In this document: positions 26,198 through 34,424 of the stretch, piece after piece
Position numbering within the stretch: position 1 is the stretch's first letter
Layout: each line of letters begins with the position of its first letter
Assembly (NCBI RefSeq): GCF_964275005.1
Contig: NC_092706.1
Coordinates: forward strand, 5,498,564 to 5,562,563
Source of the DNA: Diadema setosum
Taxonomy: Eukaryota; Echinodermata; Echinoidea; Diadematoida; Diadematidae
Reading direction: 5' to 3'
Length of the DNA stretch: 64,000 nucleotides
Notes under the pieces: model-generated
Databases searched by the model: none
Told to the model about the DNA's origin: nothing
Seen by the model: only the letters and a program-made list of their open reading frames with translations
Program-made: the position numbers and the translations under genes

Positions 26198-28949
26198 ATA
26201 TATACATATACATATACATAATGTACACATCTCTATGTGTATGCGTGTATATGTATACATTATGCAAATCATATGCAAATCTTTTTCATTAAATCCTCCA
26301 TGATATGTTGGGTTTTTTTCCTTAGCTATAGGTTTCGTTAACCTCAGGGTTCATCATCCACCCACCAATCATTCAATCACTGAATTCATTATTACGTAAA
26401 GAAGTGAGCCATCACAATCCTTGCTCAGCTGCATGCAGCACCAACTCTATGAAGCATATTCTCTACCATCCTCTGTTCCATTTCCCTTGTTAAGCGTGTA
26501 GGCATTCTCTCATTCTCTCTTTTTTCTTTCTTTCCTTCCATACTTTTCATCTATTCTGGCAAGTTGTGTCATGTTGTTGTGTTTCTTCTGTTTTGTCCCG
26601 TCCTGTCGTTTATCATATTTGTCACAAGTGTTTGTAAATAAGTAATTCATAAGTTTTATGAGTGGTTCACAATCTACAAGCTTCGCTTTTTAGTGGACCT
26701 CTCTATTCTTTCTTCCTTTTTTTTTTTTTCAACTGAAGCATGACTTTGTATTATTATCTTCTTTTTTTATGCCAGAATGCACTCTTATGTTTATTGATAC
26801 CATTTATTAATTGCAAAGGCAAATGTTCTTTGTTTATGATGTAAAACCTGATTTATCTTGTGTTATGTTTTTGTTGAAAAAGAAAAAAAAAGGAAGAAGA
26901 ATGAAAATAAATGAATTGAATTGAATCATAGAGAAGAGGTATATACACTTAAGGACATTGAAATGATATATATCATTACAGCGGTAACGAAAATGATGAT
27001 AAAATGATCTGACAAAGATAATTACAGCGATGAAAACAAAAGAGAACTGCAGAGAAATTGGTACATGTTTTAGTTTCTCTTATAATATAGATTCGTGAAA
27101 TATTCTTTTGGATGGCCTCGTTGAGAGAGAAGTAGGGCAATTGCAGATAGTTTGCTGTTCGACTGATAGAAGAATATTCTTTTATGCCTTAGAGTTGAAA
27201 TCAATAAAGTCTTTTCTCTACATTATTTATTTTGCTCCATACTGATGTGCACACATAAAAAAAAAAAAAATTCTGATAGCCATTTCCTTACTATACCAGT
27301 TTCATCCATCTATTCGTTTAGAAGCCGTTATTTTGTCAAGCAGCGCCTGTTTTGTGGCGTATATGTCGCATGACGAATTTGGAGCTTGATAGACACTAAG
27401 CAATGTTTAAAACTTTGAGGGTAGAAAAAAAAAGTCTCATGTTTTATAAGACATCGGCAGAATAATGTTAAGCTCATAAATAATCTGTAAGATTATAAAG
27501 GGTTATATAAACTTATCGACAGTAATTGTTATAATATGACAGGAACAACAATAGGAAGTAAAAAAAAAATGATATAATCTTGATAGTGATATGCAACCCT
27601 CGGATAGTTTGCCCCTTCAGTGCTGCATTACTTTCTTCCAAAAGAGATTTGGCTGTTGGCCCAGTGCAGGTTCTGAAGTAACTCGATCCGAGTGCCCATG
27701 TACTGTGTCCACATTATTTTGAGTCTTGCCGTCTTCGTCCGTTTTCGTTTTCTTGTAGCTCTCGGTAAAGACCAGCGTGATAAGTTGCTGCAGTGCACAG
27801 AGAATGAGAGATCAGCATTAATGGAGATGGTAATACATATACTTTCTTATTCAAATTCATACAATTCTTCCGTCGAGATGTTTTCATTGCAACTGATTGA
27901 TAAATTGCCCTACACCGACGTAAATAAGCACTGAATTGATCAGTGTTTTAGTAGTAGTCATGATAAAAAAATCATCGGCGTACATACTCGAGCAGGATAC
28001 ATACTGTGTTATGTTTGCCTCATATGGTGATATGTTTCTGGAAAGAAAAGAATGTCAAAGAGTTTTTTTTTAGTATAACACAATTGGCCTTTGTTATGGG
28101 AGTCTGCTTCCTTAAGAAGATGGAGGGTATAATGCGCAATGTACATCCGATGACTTGCAATATTCCTGAAGAAAGGGATAGAGAAGAATTTTCTTCATTT
28201 AGCTTGTTTTCGATAAACTGGGAGATCGTGAGCAACAGATCATAATGTTTATGGTTTAAATGAAAGTGAATCCATTAACATTATATGCAAATGCAAACCA
28301 TGAAATCATTCATGGGTGGTCATGGAACAATATTGATGTCGACTGCGTGTTAATTCAAACTGTGATTTGAATATTTGTGAATAATTATGTGTGAAAGAGT
28401 CAACATCAACTACCTCGAAATGATAATGAGAAGCAACGCATTTTTTAAGATATCACGTATGGGATCAACGAATAAACCTTATCTACAGAGAGACTGTCTA
28501 CTAGTGACTTTAAATGTATTTTGCACATTAGCTATGTCGTATTTTAGGTTCATCATTTCCACTGAAGAACATAATTCCGCTCGTACACCCATCTCGTAAC
28601 AGCTTTCTCCAAAAAAAACAAACAAACAAACAAACAACTAAAAAAAAATCACCCCAAAAATGCAGCTTATTATACTTTGTAATTACTTTAGCGTGTATCT
28701 TTGATTCATTTTCATTGTCTTCAGCTTGCGGAGTCTATATCGGTAGACCCTCTTCCCCTGGATCCAACCCGGGTTACCGGTCTCACCCAGGAGTTCCCGC
28801 ACGTGGAATCGCTGCTGGTCAGCGTCGGCTTACATCGTGAGAGAATGGATGAGAAGTGGTATCTCTGCCAGGGCAGCCAGCAGACTGGGGGCGAATCTGT
28901 TACTCCCGGTGAAATGCTGGCAGTGATTTTTGCTCTCTGGGGCCGGTAA
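258..28949 (+). CDS. Gasdermin (GSDME-like) gene 1, complete, 10 coding exons, 549 aa
   Basis: Gasdermins are cytosolic proteins whose N-terminal domain, once cut free of the inhibitory C-terminal domain, oligomerises into membrane pores and causes lytic death. Coding exons are 258-552, 10331-10472, 12392-12560, 13801-13993, 15489-15665, 24239-24399, 25374-25511, 25753-25831, 27759-27829 and 28725-28949. All introns are GT-AG, the phases agree throughout, and the total is 1650 nt. Family signatures seen are a KKNKNWFWQR segment (about residues 41-50), an IPANTAMAF strand and a GSEGGFEK turn in exon 4, and helical C-terminal exons with a GLSVI segment. The length is close to vertebrate GSDME (about 500 aa). 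The linker (exon 5) has a basic KKKRK stretch and an Ala run; DLPD at 352-355 is a possible caspase site. Family assignment rests on pattern recognition; GSDME rather than pejvakin is likely but unproven. Confidence 0.88.
1271..2043. mobile_element. TTAA-flanked MITE (773 bp), TIR CCCTAACTTACCTGG
   Basis: The ends are inverted copies (CCCTAACTTACCTGG and CCAGGTAAGTTAGGG), flanked on both sides by TTAA (1267-1270 and 2044-2047). Intron 1 of gene 2 has the uninterrupted site near 50440-50455, which confirms insertion after the duplication or loss from the other copy. TTAA targets point to piggyBac- or Kolobok-type transposases. There is no coding capacity. It contains C-runs and G-runs next to both ends. 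Confidence 0.75.
2435..2476. repeat. (TA)n microsatellite
   Basis: About 21 uninterrupted TA dinucleotides lie next to the 3' end of the LINE remnant that follows on the minus strand. Confidence 0.95.
2880..3660 (-). mobile_element. Degenerate non-LTR retrotransposon (reverse transcriptase remnant)
   Basis: Read on the minus strand, the segment encodes recognisable but broken reverse transcriptase: NALKWVEDYLFNR near 3600, CGAPQGSTLGPLL near 3500, then after a frameshift a NVNDLAEYL stretch and a mutated YADE catalytic box near 3400. DYCDIMWSNCSKML near 3030 resembles the C-terminal part of CR1/L2-type elements. Frameshifts and stops show it is dead. Gene 2 intron 1 lacks it (flanks rejoin near 50640-50660). 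Confidence 0.75.
4928..4950. repeat. (TA)n microsatellite
   Basis: A short pure TA run preceded by poly-A, inside an A-rich stretch with repeated AAACA words (about 4765-4830). Confidence 0.9.
5885..7320 (+). mobile_element. Truncated non-LTR retrotransposon: endonuclease plus reverse transcriptase, disabled
   Basis: The first part (about 5890-6210) reads LLGDFDTRVGADY and later WRHPRSQHWHQLDFV, typical of the apurinic-like endonuclease of LINE elements that is often annotated as craniofacial development protein 2-like. The middle (6219-6734) is the region between the domains. From about 6895 it reads CGKAPGNDGIPLEIL, then NYRGISLLSVVGKVFA, a QCGFRAG block and FIDLTKA, which are reverse transcriptase motifs 1-3. 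It stops abruptly near 7318 before the catalytic YxDD box. Frameshifts and stop codons separate the segments. Both ends abut DNA shared with gene 2, so it is a later insertion in copy 1. Confidence 0.82.
7320..7510 (+). repeat. About 115-bp tandem repeat (GTGAATCAAGTTAC... unit)
   Basis: A unit containing ACATACAAGTAAAA, CATCCGGTAACTTCTTGG and GGCGTCACTTTGGCTGG occurs here about one and a half times. Related units lie at 54960-55006 and 61153-61340 in gene 2. The gene 2 copy is interrupted by the large CACACTGTG element, for which this is the empty site. Confidence 0.6.
8380..8665 (+). repeat. Truncated MITE of the AAAGGGATRGTATAGT family plus (CA)n
   Basis: The left end TTAAAGGGATGGTATAGT and the internal CACGACCAATTTTCTTCAAATAAAC match the element at 50481-50873. 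The right part is replaced by a CA microsatellite near 8629-8658. Confidence 0.55.
9471..9658. mobile_element. Mariner/pogo-type MITE, TIR CAGTGGACTCCCGTTATAACG
   Basis: Inverted ends (ACTCCCGTTATAACGAA at the left, TTCGTTATAACGGGAGT at the right) lie within CAGTGGACTCCC and GGGAGTGCACTG, flanked by TA on each side. A second inverted pair (TTTTGTTATAACC) is internal. The termini match widely known Tc1/mariner-pogo MITEs. Confidence 0.8.
10142..10268. mobile_element. Short near-perfect foldback (MITE-like)
   Basis: TATTGACTGGCCT at 10144 pairs with AGGCCAGTCAATA at the right end, and the arms (GGGAGATACCAG / CTGGTATCTCCC) stay complementary through the centre at GCCTCGGGC. Gene 2 has no counterpart at this point in its intron. 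Confidence 0.75.
10331..10472 (+). CDS. Gasdermin 1 exon 2 (N-domain strand region)
   Basis: The acceptor CTTTCTAG and the donor AG|GTAAAT bound 142 nt, entered with one base carried over and left with two. The peptide includes YVDVELGGGNSVTISFDL, a beta-rich part of the pore-forming domain. A near-identical exon lies at 61792-61930 in gene 2, which independently confirms both splice sites. Confidence 0.88.
10915..10990 (-). repeat. tRNA-like fragment (possible SINE head)
   Basis: On the minus strand the piece contains GGGTTCGAATCCC (a perfect B-box pattern) preceded by GTCTAGTAATCCGGAG. It is too short and lacks a cloverleaf I could close, so it is read as a SINE head rather than a tRNA gene. 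Confidence 0.35.
11437..12040. mobile_element. Foldback MITE with CTTTTTACACTTGT ends
   Basis: The left end reads GGGCTTTTTACACTTGT and the right end ACAAGTGTAAAAAGGGCT. Inner arms repeat AGTCCCGTACCAACGGTGG in both orientations around a G-run at about 11541-11555, making nested hairpins. The GGGACTA / TAGTCCC word recurs in both directions throughout. Confidence 0.7.
12392..12560 (+). CDS. Gasdermin 1 exon 3
   Basis: A T-rich tract followed by ACTCAG forms the acceptor, and CTG|GTAAGT is the donor. The 169 nt restore phase 0. The peptide contains NSLCLVVTSLNN, in the position of the gasdermin strand that reads 'NEVLCVLT' in vertebrate GSDME, followed by a Gly/Val-rich GVGVGG stretch expected near the membrane-inserting hairpins. 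Confidence 0.85.
12561..13800 (+). repeat. Intron 3 with (TTTA)n and (CA)n microsatellites
   Basis: A TTTA tetranucleotide array of about 100 bases spans 12926-13029. A TG/TGTC stretch (13137-13166) and an ACACAC array (13196-13255) follow, and these face each other as an inverted pair. Apparent reading frames here are repeat artefacts. Confidence 0.85.
13801..13993 (+). CDS. Gasdermin 1 exon 4 (diagnostic IPANTAMAF / GGFE block)
   Basis: Acceptor TATATCAG, donor A|GTAAGT, 193 nt. This is the most recognisable gasdermin exon: LQIPANTAMAFRMHDL, followed 20 residues later by LLLPGSEGGFEK, matches the conserved end of the pore-forming domain in the GSDME family. The reading frame is uninterrupted. 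Confidence 0.9.
13994..15488 (+). other. Intron 4 of gasdermin 1
   Basis: Holds a TA microsatellite at 14965-15020 followed by a T-rich/CTT stretch (15078-15108). No gene or recognisable transposon was seen in the remainder. Confidence 0.65.
15489..15665 (+). CDS. Gasdermin 1 exon 5 (interdomain linker)
   Basis: Acceptor CATGCAG and donor CAG|GTATTG bound 177 nt whose entry and exit phases fit both neighbours. The peptide opens with a Lys/Arg cluster, contains GVGAAAAKLPEF, and ends Leu-Leu-Leu-Ser. It is predicted to end the N-terminal domain and form the start of the linker. Asp-containing sites KMAD, ILAD and LSLD are weaker protease-site candidates than DLPD in the next exon. The acceptor choice is supported by phase rather than by a paralogous copy. 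Confidence 0.75.
16205..17610. mobile_element. Nested foldback element with AGGCCGTGTCAC inner TIR
   Basis: AAAGGCCGTGTCACTCCTTT at 16362 and AAAGGTGTGACACGGCCT near 17182 are inverted, and the arms continue through CGGGCTTGTTG. A second internal pair (GTTGCCTGCGAGGTGCTG near 16657 and CAGCACCTCGCAGGCAAC near 17017) lies inside. An outer pair, TTGTTGAACCCA and TGGGTCCAAC, with many TGTAGAAA / TTTCTACA words may mark a surrounding older element. The GC content is clearly above that of the flanks. Confidence 0.6.
17745..17824. repeat. Small inverted repeat around GCTTCGCTCGCTTCGCTCGC
   Basis: TAAGGCCCAGCCTCTCGCT and AGCGAGAGGGCCTTA are inverted, with the GCTTCGCTCGC iteration between them. It looks like a compact MITE relic. 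Confidence 0.5.
17833..18195 (+). repeat. Dispersed repeat, copy A (second copy at 39514-39865)
   Basis: About 360 bases beginning TTTGCAGATGAAACAAAAA closely match 39514-39865 in the same orientation, including TTATAATAAAAATGTTTCC and ATACGGTAGGATGTTTT. The class is not recognised. Confidence 0.7.
19697..21144. mobile_element. TIR-bounded element (CAGTGGCG) filled with eight ~165-235 bp tandem units
   Basis: The outer ends are CAGTGGCG and CGCCACTG. Between them the core GCGAGCGAGCGAAGCGAGCG recurs near 19775, 20007, 20168, 20346, 20516, 20688, 20850 and 21013, each followed by TTTTGACATTTTACAGTCCC and later GCAACTGCTGGCAATTACTG. Two inner units are shortened or carry TA expansions. The TIR resembles hAT-like elements. 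The small reading frames (for example 20086-20343) are unit artefacts. Confidence 0.75.
21705..21825. repeat. Homopolymer-rich DNA ending in a CAGTGGCGTAACTACGGG terminus (minus)
   Basis: A T-rich stretch is followed by G- and C-runs around GGGCACGTGCCC, a perfect palindrome. The right end reads GTTACGCCACTG, the inverted form of the hAT-like terminus seen at 19697. The other end was not found. Confidence 0.5.
22060..22535. mobile_element. Foldback element (CCAGTTTCCAGTCG arms) with a nested one at 22243-22392
   Basis: GACGTCACAGTCTTGCCAG and CTGGTGACGTC, with CAGTTTCCAGTCG and CGACTGGAAACT, are inverted about a centre near 22300. Inside, GGGCCCCGTTGCAAGAAA (22243) and AGCAACGGGGCCC (22392) delimit a second, smaller inverted element. 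Confidence 0.6.
22532..23912. mobile_element. Probable TIR element with CCGGTCTTA...GGTCACAA ends
   Basis: CCGGTCTTATAGGCTGCGGTCACAA at the left faces CTTGTGACCGTAAGACCGG at the right. CGACCG/CGGTCG words occur in both halves. The middle (about 22920-23340) is AT-rich and unrecognised. A G-run and T-runs lie at 23826-23890. Confidence 0.5.
24239..24399 (+). CDS. Gasdermin 1 exon 6 (linker end and start of C-terminal domain, DLPD motif)
   Basis: The acceptor TATTTAG at 24238 is the one that keeps phase with exon 5 and opens an acidic AEAEVEED linker; the donor is ATG|GTAAGA. The peptide then reads into FDLPDDGLSVIRKSL. The GLSVI segment resembles the first helix of the GSDME C-terminal domain, so the DxxD motif encoded at 24316-24327 falls at the expected domain boundary. 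The 8.6-kb intron before it is the longest of the gene after intron 1. Confidence 0.8.
25374..25511 (+). CDS. Gasdermin 1 exon 7 (C-terminal domain)
   Basis: Acceptor TTTCTCAG, donor GGG|GTGAGA, 138 nt, phase 0 on both sides. It encodes Leu-rich helices (SAVNHLIVGDE, then LLRVAGFVFG) consistent with the all-helical inhibitory domain. Confidence 0.83.
25512..25752 (+). repeat. Intron 7 with C-run and GAATT repeats
   Basis: Contains a C homopolymer near 25544 and a (TTGAA)n run at 25662-25682 followed by poly-A, similar to the 3' tails of CR1/L2-like LINEs. Confidence 0.5.
25753..25831 (+). CDS. Gasdermin 1 exon 8 (C-terminal domain)
   Basis: Acceptor TTCACAG, donor GCCG|GTGAGA, 79 nt, leaving one base. 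It encodes an exposed ETEVTYPGSDKDG loop followed by a helix (LNCLADLLDVMA), similar in order to the loop-then-helix of vertebrate GSDME. Confidence 0.8.
25832..27758 (+). other. Intron 8 of gasdermin 1
   Basis: Holds a TA-rich microsatellite (26166-26215) and a stretch at about 26580-26930 that ends GAAAATAAATGAATTGAATTGAA, which looks like the 3' UTR and tail of a + strand LINE. No reverse transcriptase was seen. Confidence 0.5.
27759..27829 (+). CDS. Gasdermin 1 exon 9 (C-terminal domain, short)
   Basis: A pyrimidine-rich acceptor (TTTTCTTGTAG) and an ATG|GTAATA donor bound 71 nt. With exon 8 it makes exactly 50 codons. It encodes one amphipathic helix (DKLLQCTENERSALMEM). The donor is weaker than the others; skipping would shift the frame. 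Confidence 0.75.
27838..28010 (-). repeat. SINE fragment (body of the tRNA-derived family at 34430-35075)
   Basis: TTCCGTCGAGATGTTTTCATTGCAACTGATTG through GTACATACTCGAGCAGGAT matches the SINE cluster in the intergenic region. The tRNA head is missing. It begins only 8 bases after the exon 9 donor. Confidence 0.65.
28725..28949 (+). CDS. Gasdermin 1 exon 10 (terminal exon, stop codon)
   Basis: Acceptor TGTCTTCAG, 225 nt including the TAA stop. It encodes a DPLPLDPT turn and a final helix-loop-helix ending in LAVIFALWGR. A foldback element begins 32 bases past the stop, so the 3' UTR very probably runs into it. Confidence 0.85.
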   Translation, partial: LAESISVDPLPLDPTRVTGLTQEFPHVESLLVSVGLHRERMDEKWYLCQGSQQTGGESVTPGEMLAVIFALWGR

Positions 28950-28981
28950 TCTAACTTAGTAAAGACCGATGGCAAGCTCAA

Positions 28982-29544
28982 AGGACAAGTCCACCTTCAT
29001 ATTTATACATACGGATTGAGAAAATGCAGCAATATTAGTAGAACACATCAGTGAAAGTTTGAGGAAAAATGGACAATCCGTTCAAAAGTTATGAATTTTT
29101 CAAGTATCTGCGCAGTCACTGCTGGATGAGAAGACTACTACAATGTATGACGTCACATGCGTACAACGATGTAAGGAAAATAAAAAGAGAATATCACAAA
29201 ACTTTACTTTTTGAATAAAGTGCACATTTCTTCGACTTGTTACTGACGTATGTTAAGGGTAACATTATTCCCCCTGCCTTCTGAAAGAGAGAAGTCGAGT
29301 GTTCTTTTGTTATGCGAGAAAAATGGAAATATGTTGAATTTTCTTTATTCTTTCTTTAAATCGTTGTACACATGTGACATCACAAGCTACAATAGTCTTT
29401 TCATCCAGCCGTGACTGAGCAGAAACTTCAAAAATTCACAACTTTTGAACGGATTGTCCGATTTTCCTCAAACTCTCACTGATGTGTTCTACTAATATTG
29501 CTGCATTCACTCCACCCACATGTGTATGAAGGTGAACTTGTCCT
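28982..29544. mobile_element. Foldback MITE (563 bp) in the 3' UTR region of gasdermin 1
   Basis: Left end AGGACAAGTCCACCTTCATA and right end TATGAAGGTGAACTTGTCCT are inverted, and the arms extend over 120 bases (AAATGCAGCAATATTAGTAG / CTACTAATATTGCTGCATT). Flanks are TCAA and TTAA. It contains AATAAA at 29214-29219, the first polyadenylation signal I find after the stop codon. Confidence 0.8.
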
Positions 29545-30765
29545 TTAACCAATAGCATTATCATATACATAGTAAACAATATTGTATGCATTTTAGTTCA
29601 CCGCGTGTAACACTCATCCATAATCGCATTTCATATTAGATAAATATTAAACATAAATGTTAAAGATGCCTCTTGTTTCTAACAAAAGTTTATTTTTCTT
29701 TATATCTCACTTATGCTCTCTATACCCATCAATGTAAGATTAAGGAATGTTACAGGAAGTAATCTTAGGTGTACATAATGAGCCCATAATTCTTTGCCTT
29801 CTGGATACATTCTTTGAAGTAGATTGAAAAGCAGGTGTGGGATGTAATGTACATGTAGTTGTGAAACACCTAGGTATGTTACGAAAGATTTCCTCTATCA
29901 CATAATATGCTATATAGGGGTAACCGTAACAGATTTAAAGTTATGGACAAGAATGTGACATGTAGAATTGTCTGCCTGTTCCTATTCTAAGAAAAAATTC
30001 TAAGAAACTGCGCTGCAGCGGAGACCATTTCCGCATGATAAAAATTACCGCAAGAATGGTGTACTGTGTATGCCGAACCTTATTTTTAAGGTTGATTTAA
30101 AATTAGAAAGCATTCAATTTAGTTAGGATTCATTATCCGACAATGAATAAGAGTTCTTGGGCTGGAAATTAAATTAGTAACACATGAGTAAGAAAATGAA
30201 ATAATGAATGAAAGAGAATTAGATGCAAATGAAATGAAATATAATTTGAATTTAGCTAAATGTACAAATCCTTTCTTCGAATCATGTACATTGTAATCCG
30301 CAAATTGACACTTTTAAATTTTAATACTGAAAAGACATTGGACCTATGTATAAATTATGTTGAAGAAAATCAAGTCAAATCAAACACGAATCAATGCTGT
30401 TATCTACTGCCCAACATATCTGTATGTTTGGTTTTCGCTCTTGGTACATTATGTTACACTTTTCTTCTGCGGTCATGTTTGGTCTTTAGTGAGCATTGCA
30501 TTATATCTACGTCATGCAAGGTCTACCTTGATCTGATGATGATGTGGAGGAGGAGAAAGGAGTGTGGAAAAGTAAGCAGGAGGAGGAGGACTAAAAATTG
30601 ATTTTCAGTTATTATTGTTATTACTTTGCTGTTATCAATACCAGTATCATAATCATTCACTCAAATGACGATTACTCAGATGGAATCAGAATTGAATCAA
30701 CATCGTTTTTCTATAAGAAATCCAGATTCGCCACCGGGTCAGACATATTTTTTTTTTCTCTCTCT
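29545..30765. other. Intergenic, unassigned
   Basis: AT-rich DNA. The 113-aa reading frame at 30260-30601 has no recognisable domain, and I see no supportable gene or element here. Confidence 0.4.
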
Positions 30766-31850
30766 CTGCAATATTCATGTTATTTCACTCTAACACTGTT
30801 TATATACTCTGCAATGGATTATCTTTTTTCAGAAGAAATATCTAGATATTGATTTTCATTTAGATAAGAATGCATTTCTGGTGAAGGTGACAATGACAAT
30901 ACTCTTTAAGGTGGTTAAGTGTGAAAATCATGTTTTAAGTAGCCTATGATATTATATGATTTTTCAAGCTCTTCAATATTCATATTTACTCTAACACTGT
31001 ACGGGATATACTCTGTAATAGATTATCTTGTATTTTTCAGTAGAAATATCTAGATATTGATTTTCAATGAAATACGAATGCATTGCTGGTGAAGGTGACA
31101 TTGACAACACATATTCTTTAATTAAGGTGGTTAATTTTGACAGGGCACCTAATTATCGCGCGTCTGCTTGACTCTTTCACTTGCACTGCATTCACCTCAC
31201 TCACCTCATTCTCTGTATATATATTGTCTATACAATTTTTGTTGTCGTAATGTGATGCTAGAATGTCACTGTTTTTTTTTCTTTTTCCTCTCTTTTCGAT
31301 AAGTATGCAGGATATATGTTTTGCCCATTATCTTTTCCTTCTCTTTCAAGGCTGTCGTATCTTCAAGCTATATGCTTATTTGACGACAGTCTCCTGCATT
31401 CATACTCCCAATACATGTGCCATAATTCAGTCAGTTGATTCACTTTATCCCGAGTGGTTCCCAATTAACGTGTTCTCTAATTCTTTTCTCTAATCTGTAC
31501 ACTTATACCTCAGTTTTATATTCGGATGTACGCACTGTATGTTCTATTGTCTTGTAAACAAAAAGAAATGACTAATTCATTTGTAAAGATGATAATAAAT
31601 TAATATGAACTGAATTTGAATGGAATTGAATATCTTAAGTAGGCCTATAACGTAATGTAATTTTTCAAGCTCTTCAATATTCATGTTTACTCTAACACTG
31701 TACGGAATATAATCTGTAATAGATTATTTAGGTTTTTCAGTACAAATAGATAGACATTGATTTTTAATGAGATTCGAATGCATTTCTGGTAAAAGTGACA
31801 ATGCTAATTTTCTCTAAGGTGGATAAGTGTGGAGTAGGCATATAATACTA
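30766..31850 (+). repeat. Three diverged copies of a ~130-180 bp unit, with a LINE-like tail between
   Basis: AATATTCATRTTTACTCTAACACTGT followed by TTTCAGTAGAAATATCTAGATATTGATTTTCA and GAATGCATTTCTGGTGAAGGTGACA occurs near 30770-30900, 30965-31125 and 31670-31800. The DNA between the last two (31240-31625) ends TTGAATGGAATTGAAT and looks like an inserted LINE 3' end. Confidence 0.6.
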
Positions 31851-33499
31851 TGTATAAAATATCACTTGATTGCATAATTCTATTTCCACTTATTTCCTAC
31901 AATTCACATTTGTAAATCTTATCCTCCATTCCAACGTACACATGTATGAAGAAACAGTTTTGGTATTGTGTGTACAGTATAAAGTCAGGACTATATACCA
32001 TTGTTTATTCAGTTGTTTTATTTGACGTTGTGTGAATGATGTTAGTAAGTAATTGTCGACAGACGCGGGGGGGGGGGGTATCCGACGAAATAATCATGCT
32101 CGGCCTTTGGAATCTGATAATTCTCCAAGAAGGTGATTGCTCCAAGGCTTATCATTCAAAAAGCTTTAAGAAAGCGGGAAAATATTGGGAAGAGACTTAT
32201 TTGAGAACAGTAATTGCTGTAATGCGATTACGGGAATACTTGAACGATATCACTGAATACGGCATGAAGATAATATACGTATTCAGATGTAAGAAGGCCA
32301 TGAATGGTATGTTTGTCGGTATGATTTCTGGCACTAAATTGTGCAGTTTAATTTTGTGCAACTCAATGAAATTCATGTGGAGGATAGGAGGAGGGGAGAC
32401 ATTTTGAAGAATATTGATCTTCCGTCGGCCTCCAAAATTTGATAATCCCCCAGGTATTTATCAATACCACATCCACATGTTAGCTGGTGGTCGTTGAATT
32501 AAACTTATATTGCTGAATATAAGGGGAATATGTATGTTCAATGAATACTATGAATTGAAAAATCCAAAATAAATTGCTTTGATTACTATGATGCATAGAT
32601 CAATAAAGTAATCAAGCAAAGATATCAACATGTATAAATCAGTTGTAAATGATATTTTGATGCCCACGTTATGCATGCAATTAAATGTCACTCAATACAA
32701 ATGTATTTGTTTTTTTCCTAAGGTCCAAGGACCAATGCGTGTTTCAGTAATCATTCAGCAAAATAAAGCAATGTGATGTAATTCCTTATCATTCATTTGC
32801 TACCTGTTTATAGCAATCTTTAAAAATTTGTGCATAATTGCACGTTAATACCTTAATTTTCGACTTGATATCTGTGTACATCTAGTGGAACATTTCGTAG
32901 ATTTCTTATGCTTTGAATAACATTGATATAGGAATATAAACATGTTTCCTTTGTTTGTCTAATCATTTTTTGTGTACGACAGTCAAAATGCAAAAAAAAA
33001 AAAAGTTATTTCAATATGAAGCGTGCATGGTGGGTTTACTCTTTTAAAACATTCATTCTTTACATTGTCTTCTTTAATTTCAGAATGAAACAAATAAATG
33101 AAAACACTTGCAGTTTCCAGCATGTCATTTTACCTCGTGACAAACTCATGGGCTGTGTGATTCGTGGGTGTCGGCCTCGTGGGAAGACACCGTTTATTTG
33201 GTTACATATGGGATACTCTGTGTTGAAGTGGGATTGTGAACATGGTGCATGATAATGACATTGGCCAAAACATCTTCACGATTGTCGATGACGTAGAAGG
33301 AAATTGTCATGATAGACTCATCATTAATTGTTGGTTCTGAAATTTGGCGGAAGAACGTTCTCAATAGATAGAAAGAACAAGGCAAGTGCCATAATGTGTC
33401 TCGCCCATTCGCGTACAAGAAATTGTACGTGAATGGGATATAACAGATAAAAAAAAAGAGATATAACAGATAAAAAGAGATATAAAAGGGTAAAAATTT
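31851..33499. other. Intergenic, unassigned, with one hairpin
   Basis: Nothing recognised except a strong short hairpin at 33406-33438 (CCCATTCGCGTACAAG / TTGTACGTGAATGGG) and a G-run near 32067. The 123-aa frame at 32036-32407 runs through the G-run and is not a convincing gene. Confidence 0.4.
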
Positions 33500-34080
33500 A
33501 CGGCAAAAAAGAAACGTGCCATAAAAACTTAACTTTGGGCCTTAAAGTTCGTTGAACCCTGCCTGTGACCATTGACCTTGTGGTGACCATCCGCTCCCCC
33601 AAGGGACATCTACCATCCAAGTTTGTTCACAATCGGACATATGGATCAAAGTTATGACCCATAATAGAAACGCGCCATAAAAACTTAACATTGGGCTCTA
33701 AAAGTTCGTTGACCCATGCTTGTGACCATTGACCTTGTGGTGACCATCCACTCCCCAAGGGACATCTACCATCCAAGTTTGGTCACAAATGGAGTTATGG
33801 ATCAAAAGTTATGACCCATAATAGAAACGCGCCATAAAAACTTAACATTGGGCCCTAAAGTTCATTGACGCCTGCTTGTGAGCTTTGACCTTGAGGTGAC
33901 CTTCACATATGGTAGAATATGAAACTTTGTATGACCCCTCTTCCCTCGAAGTTTGACTGCAATTGAAGCCCAGAGTAAAGAGTTATTGAAGTTTTTGTAG
34001 CGTTACGGACAGACGACGGACGACGGACGGACAGACGCCGCAGGCGATCCCTTAGTCTCCCTTCACCTCCTGTGGGCTCG
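33500..34080 (+). repeat. About 155-bp tandem repeat, three units, with a GACGGACGGAC tail
   Basis: CCATAAAAACTTAACWTTGGG followed by TGTGACCATTGACCTTGTGG and GGGACATCTACCATCCAAG repeats at about 33517, 33680 and 33835, the last unit diverging. It ends with ACGGACAGACGACGGACG. This composite is a common dispersed repeat type in marine invertebrates. Confidence 0.7.
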
Positions 34081-34424
34081 ACAAAAAGACGACGGACTGA
34101 TCTGTCTGTACGTCACAGTGTAAGGAAAGTATGAATCAATATACTTTGTTTTCATGAACTGGGTATCTTGGGGTACTCGCACGATCACAGATGTGCAGAC
34201 ATTCTAGTTTCTTTGCACTTTATATTACTGCGTACTCAATTTCTCTCATTAACGTTTTGTATTACTTTGTTTGGACTGCCAACCTTTCAAACGAAATTGC
34301 GATTTAAAATATCTAAACGGGACCGAAAAGCATGAAAAACTGAAATGGTTACACACTGACATGGATACATGTGCAAGTTTCACTAAATTCCCAACAGAAC
34401 TGAGAAATTGTTTCTTAATTCTCA

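Noticed and set aside
32036-32407. 123-aa frame in the intergenic region
   Set aside because: Runs through a G homopolymer, has no recognisable domain, no splice partners and no second copy to compare.
33500-34080. Possible CRISPR-like direct repeats
   Set aside because: Units are contiguous ~155-bp tandem copies without distinct spacers, in animal DNA.
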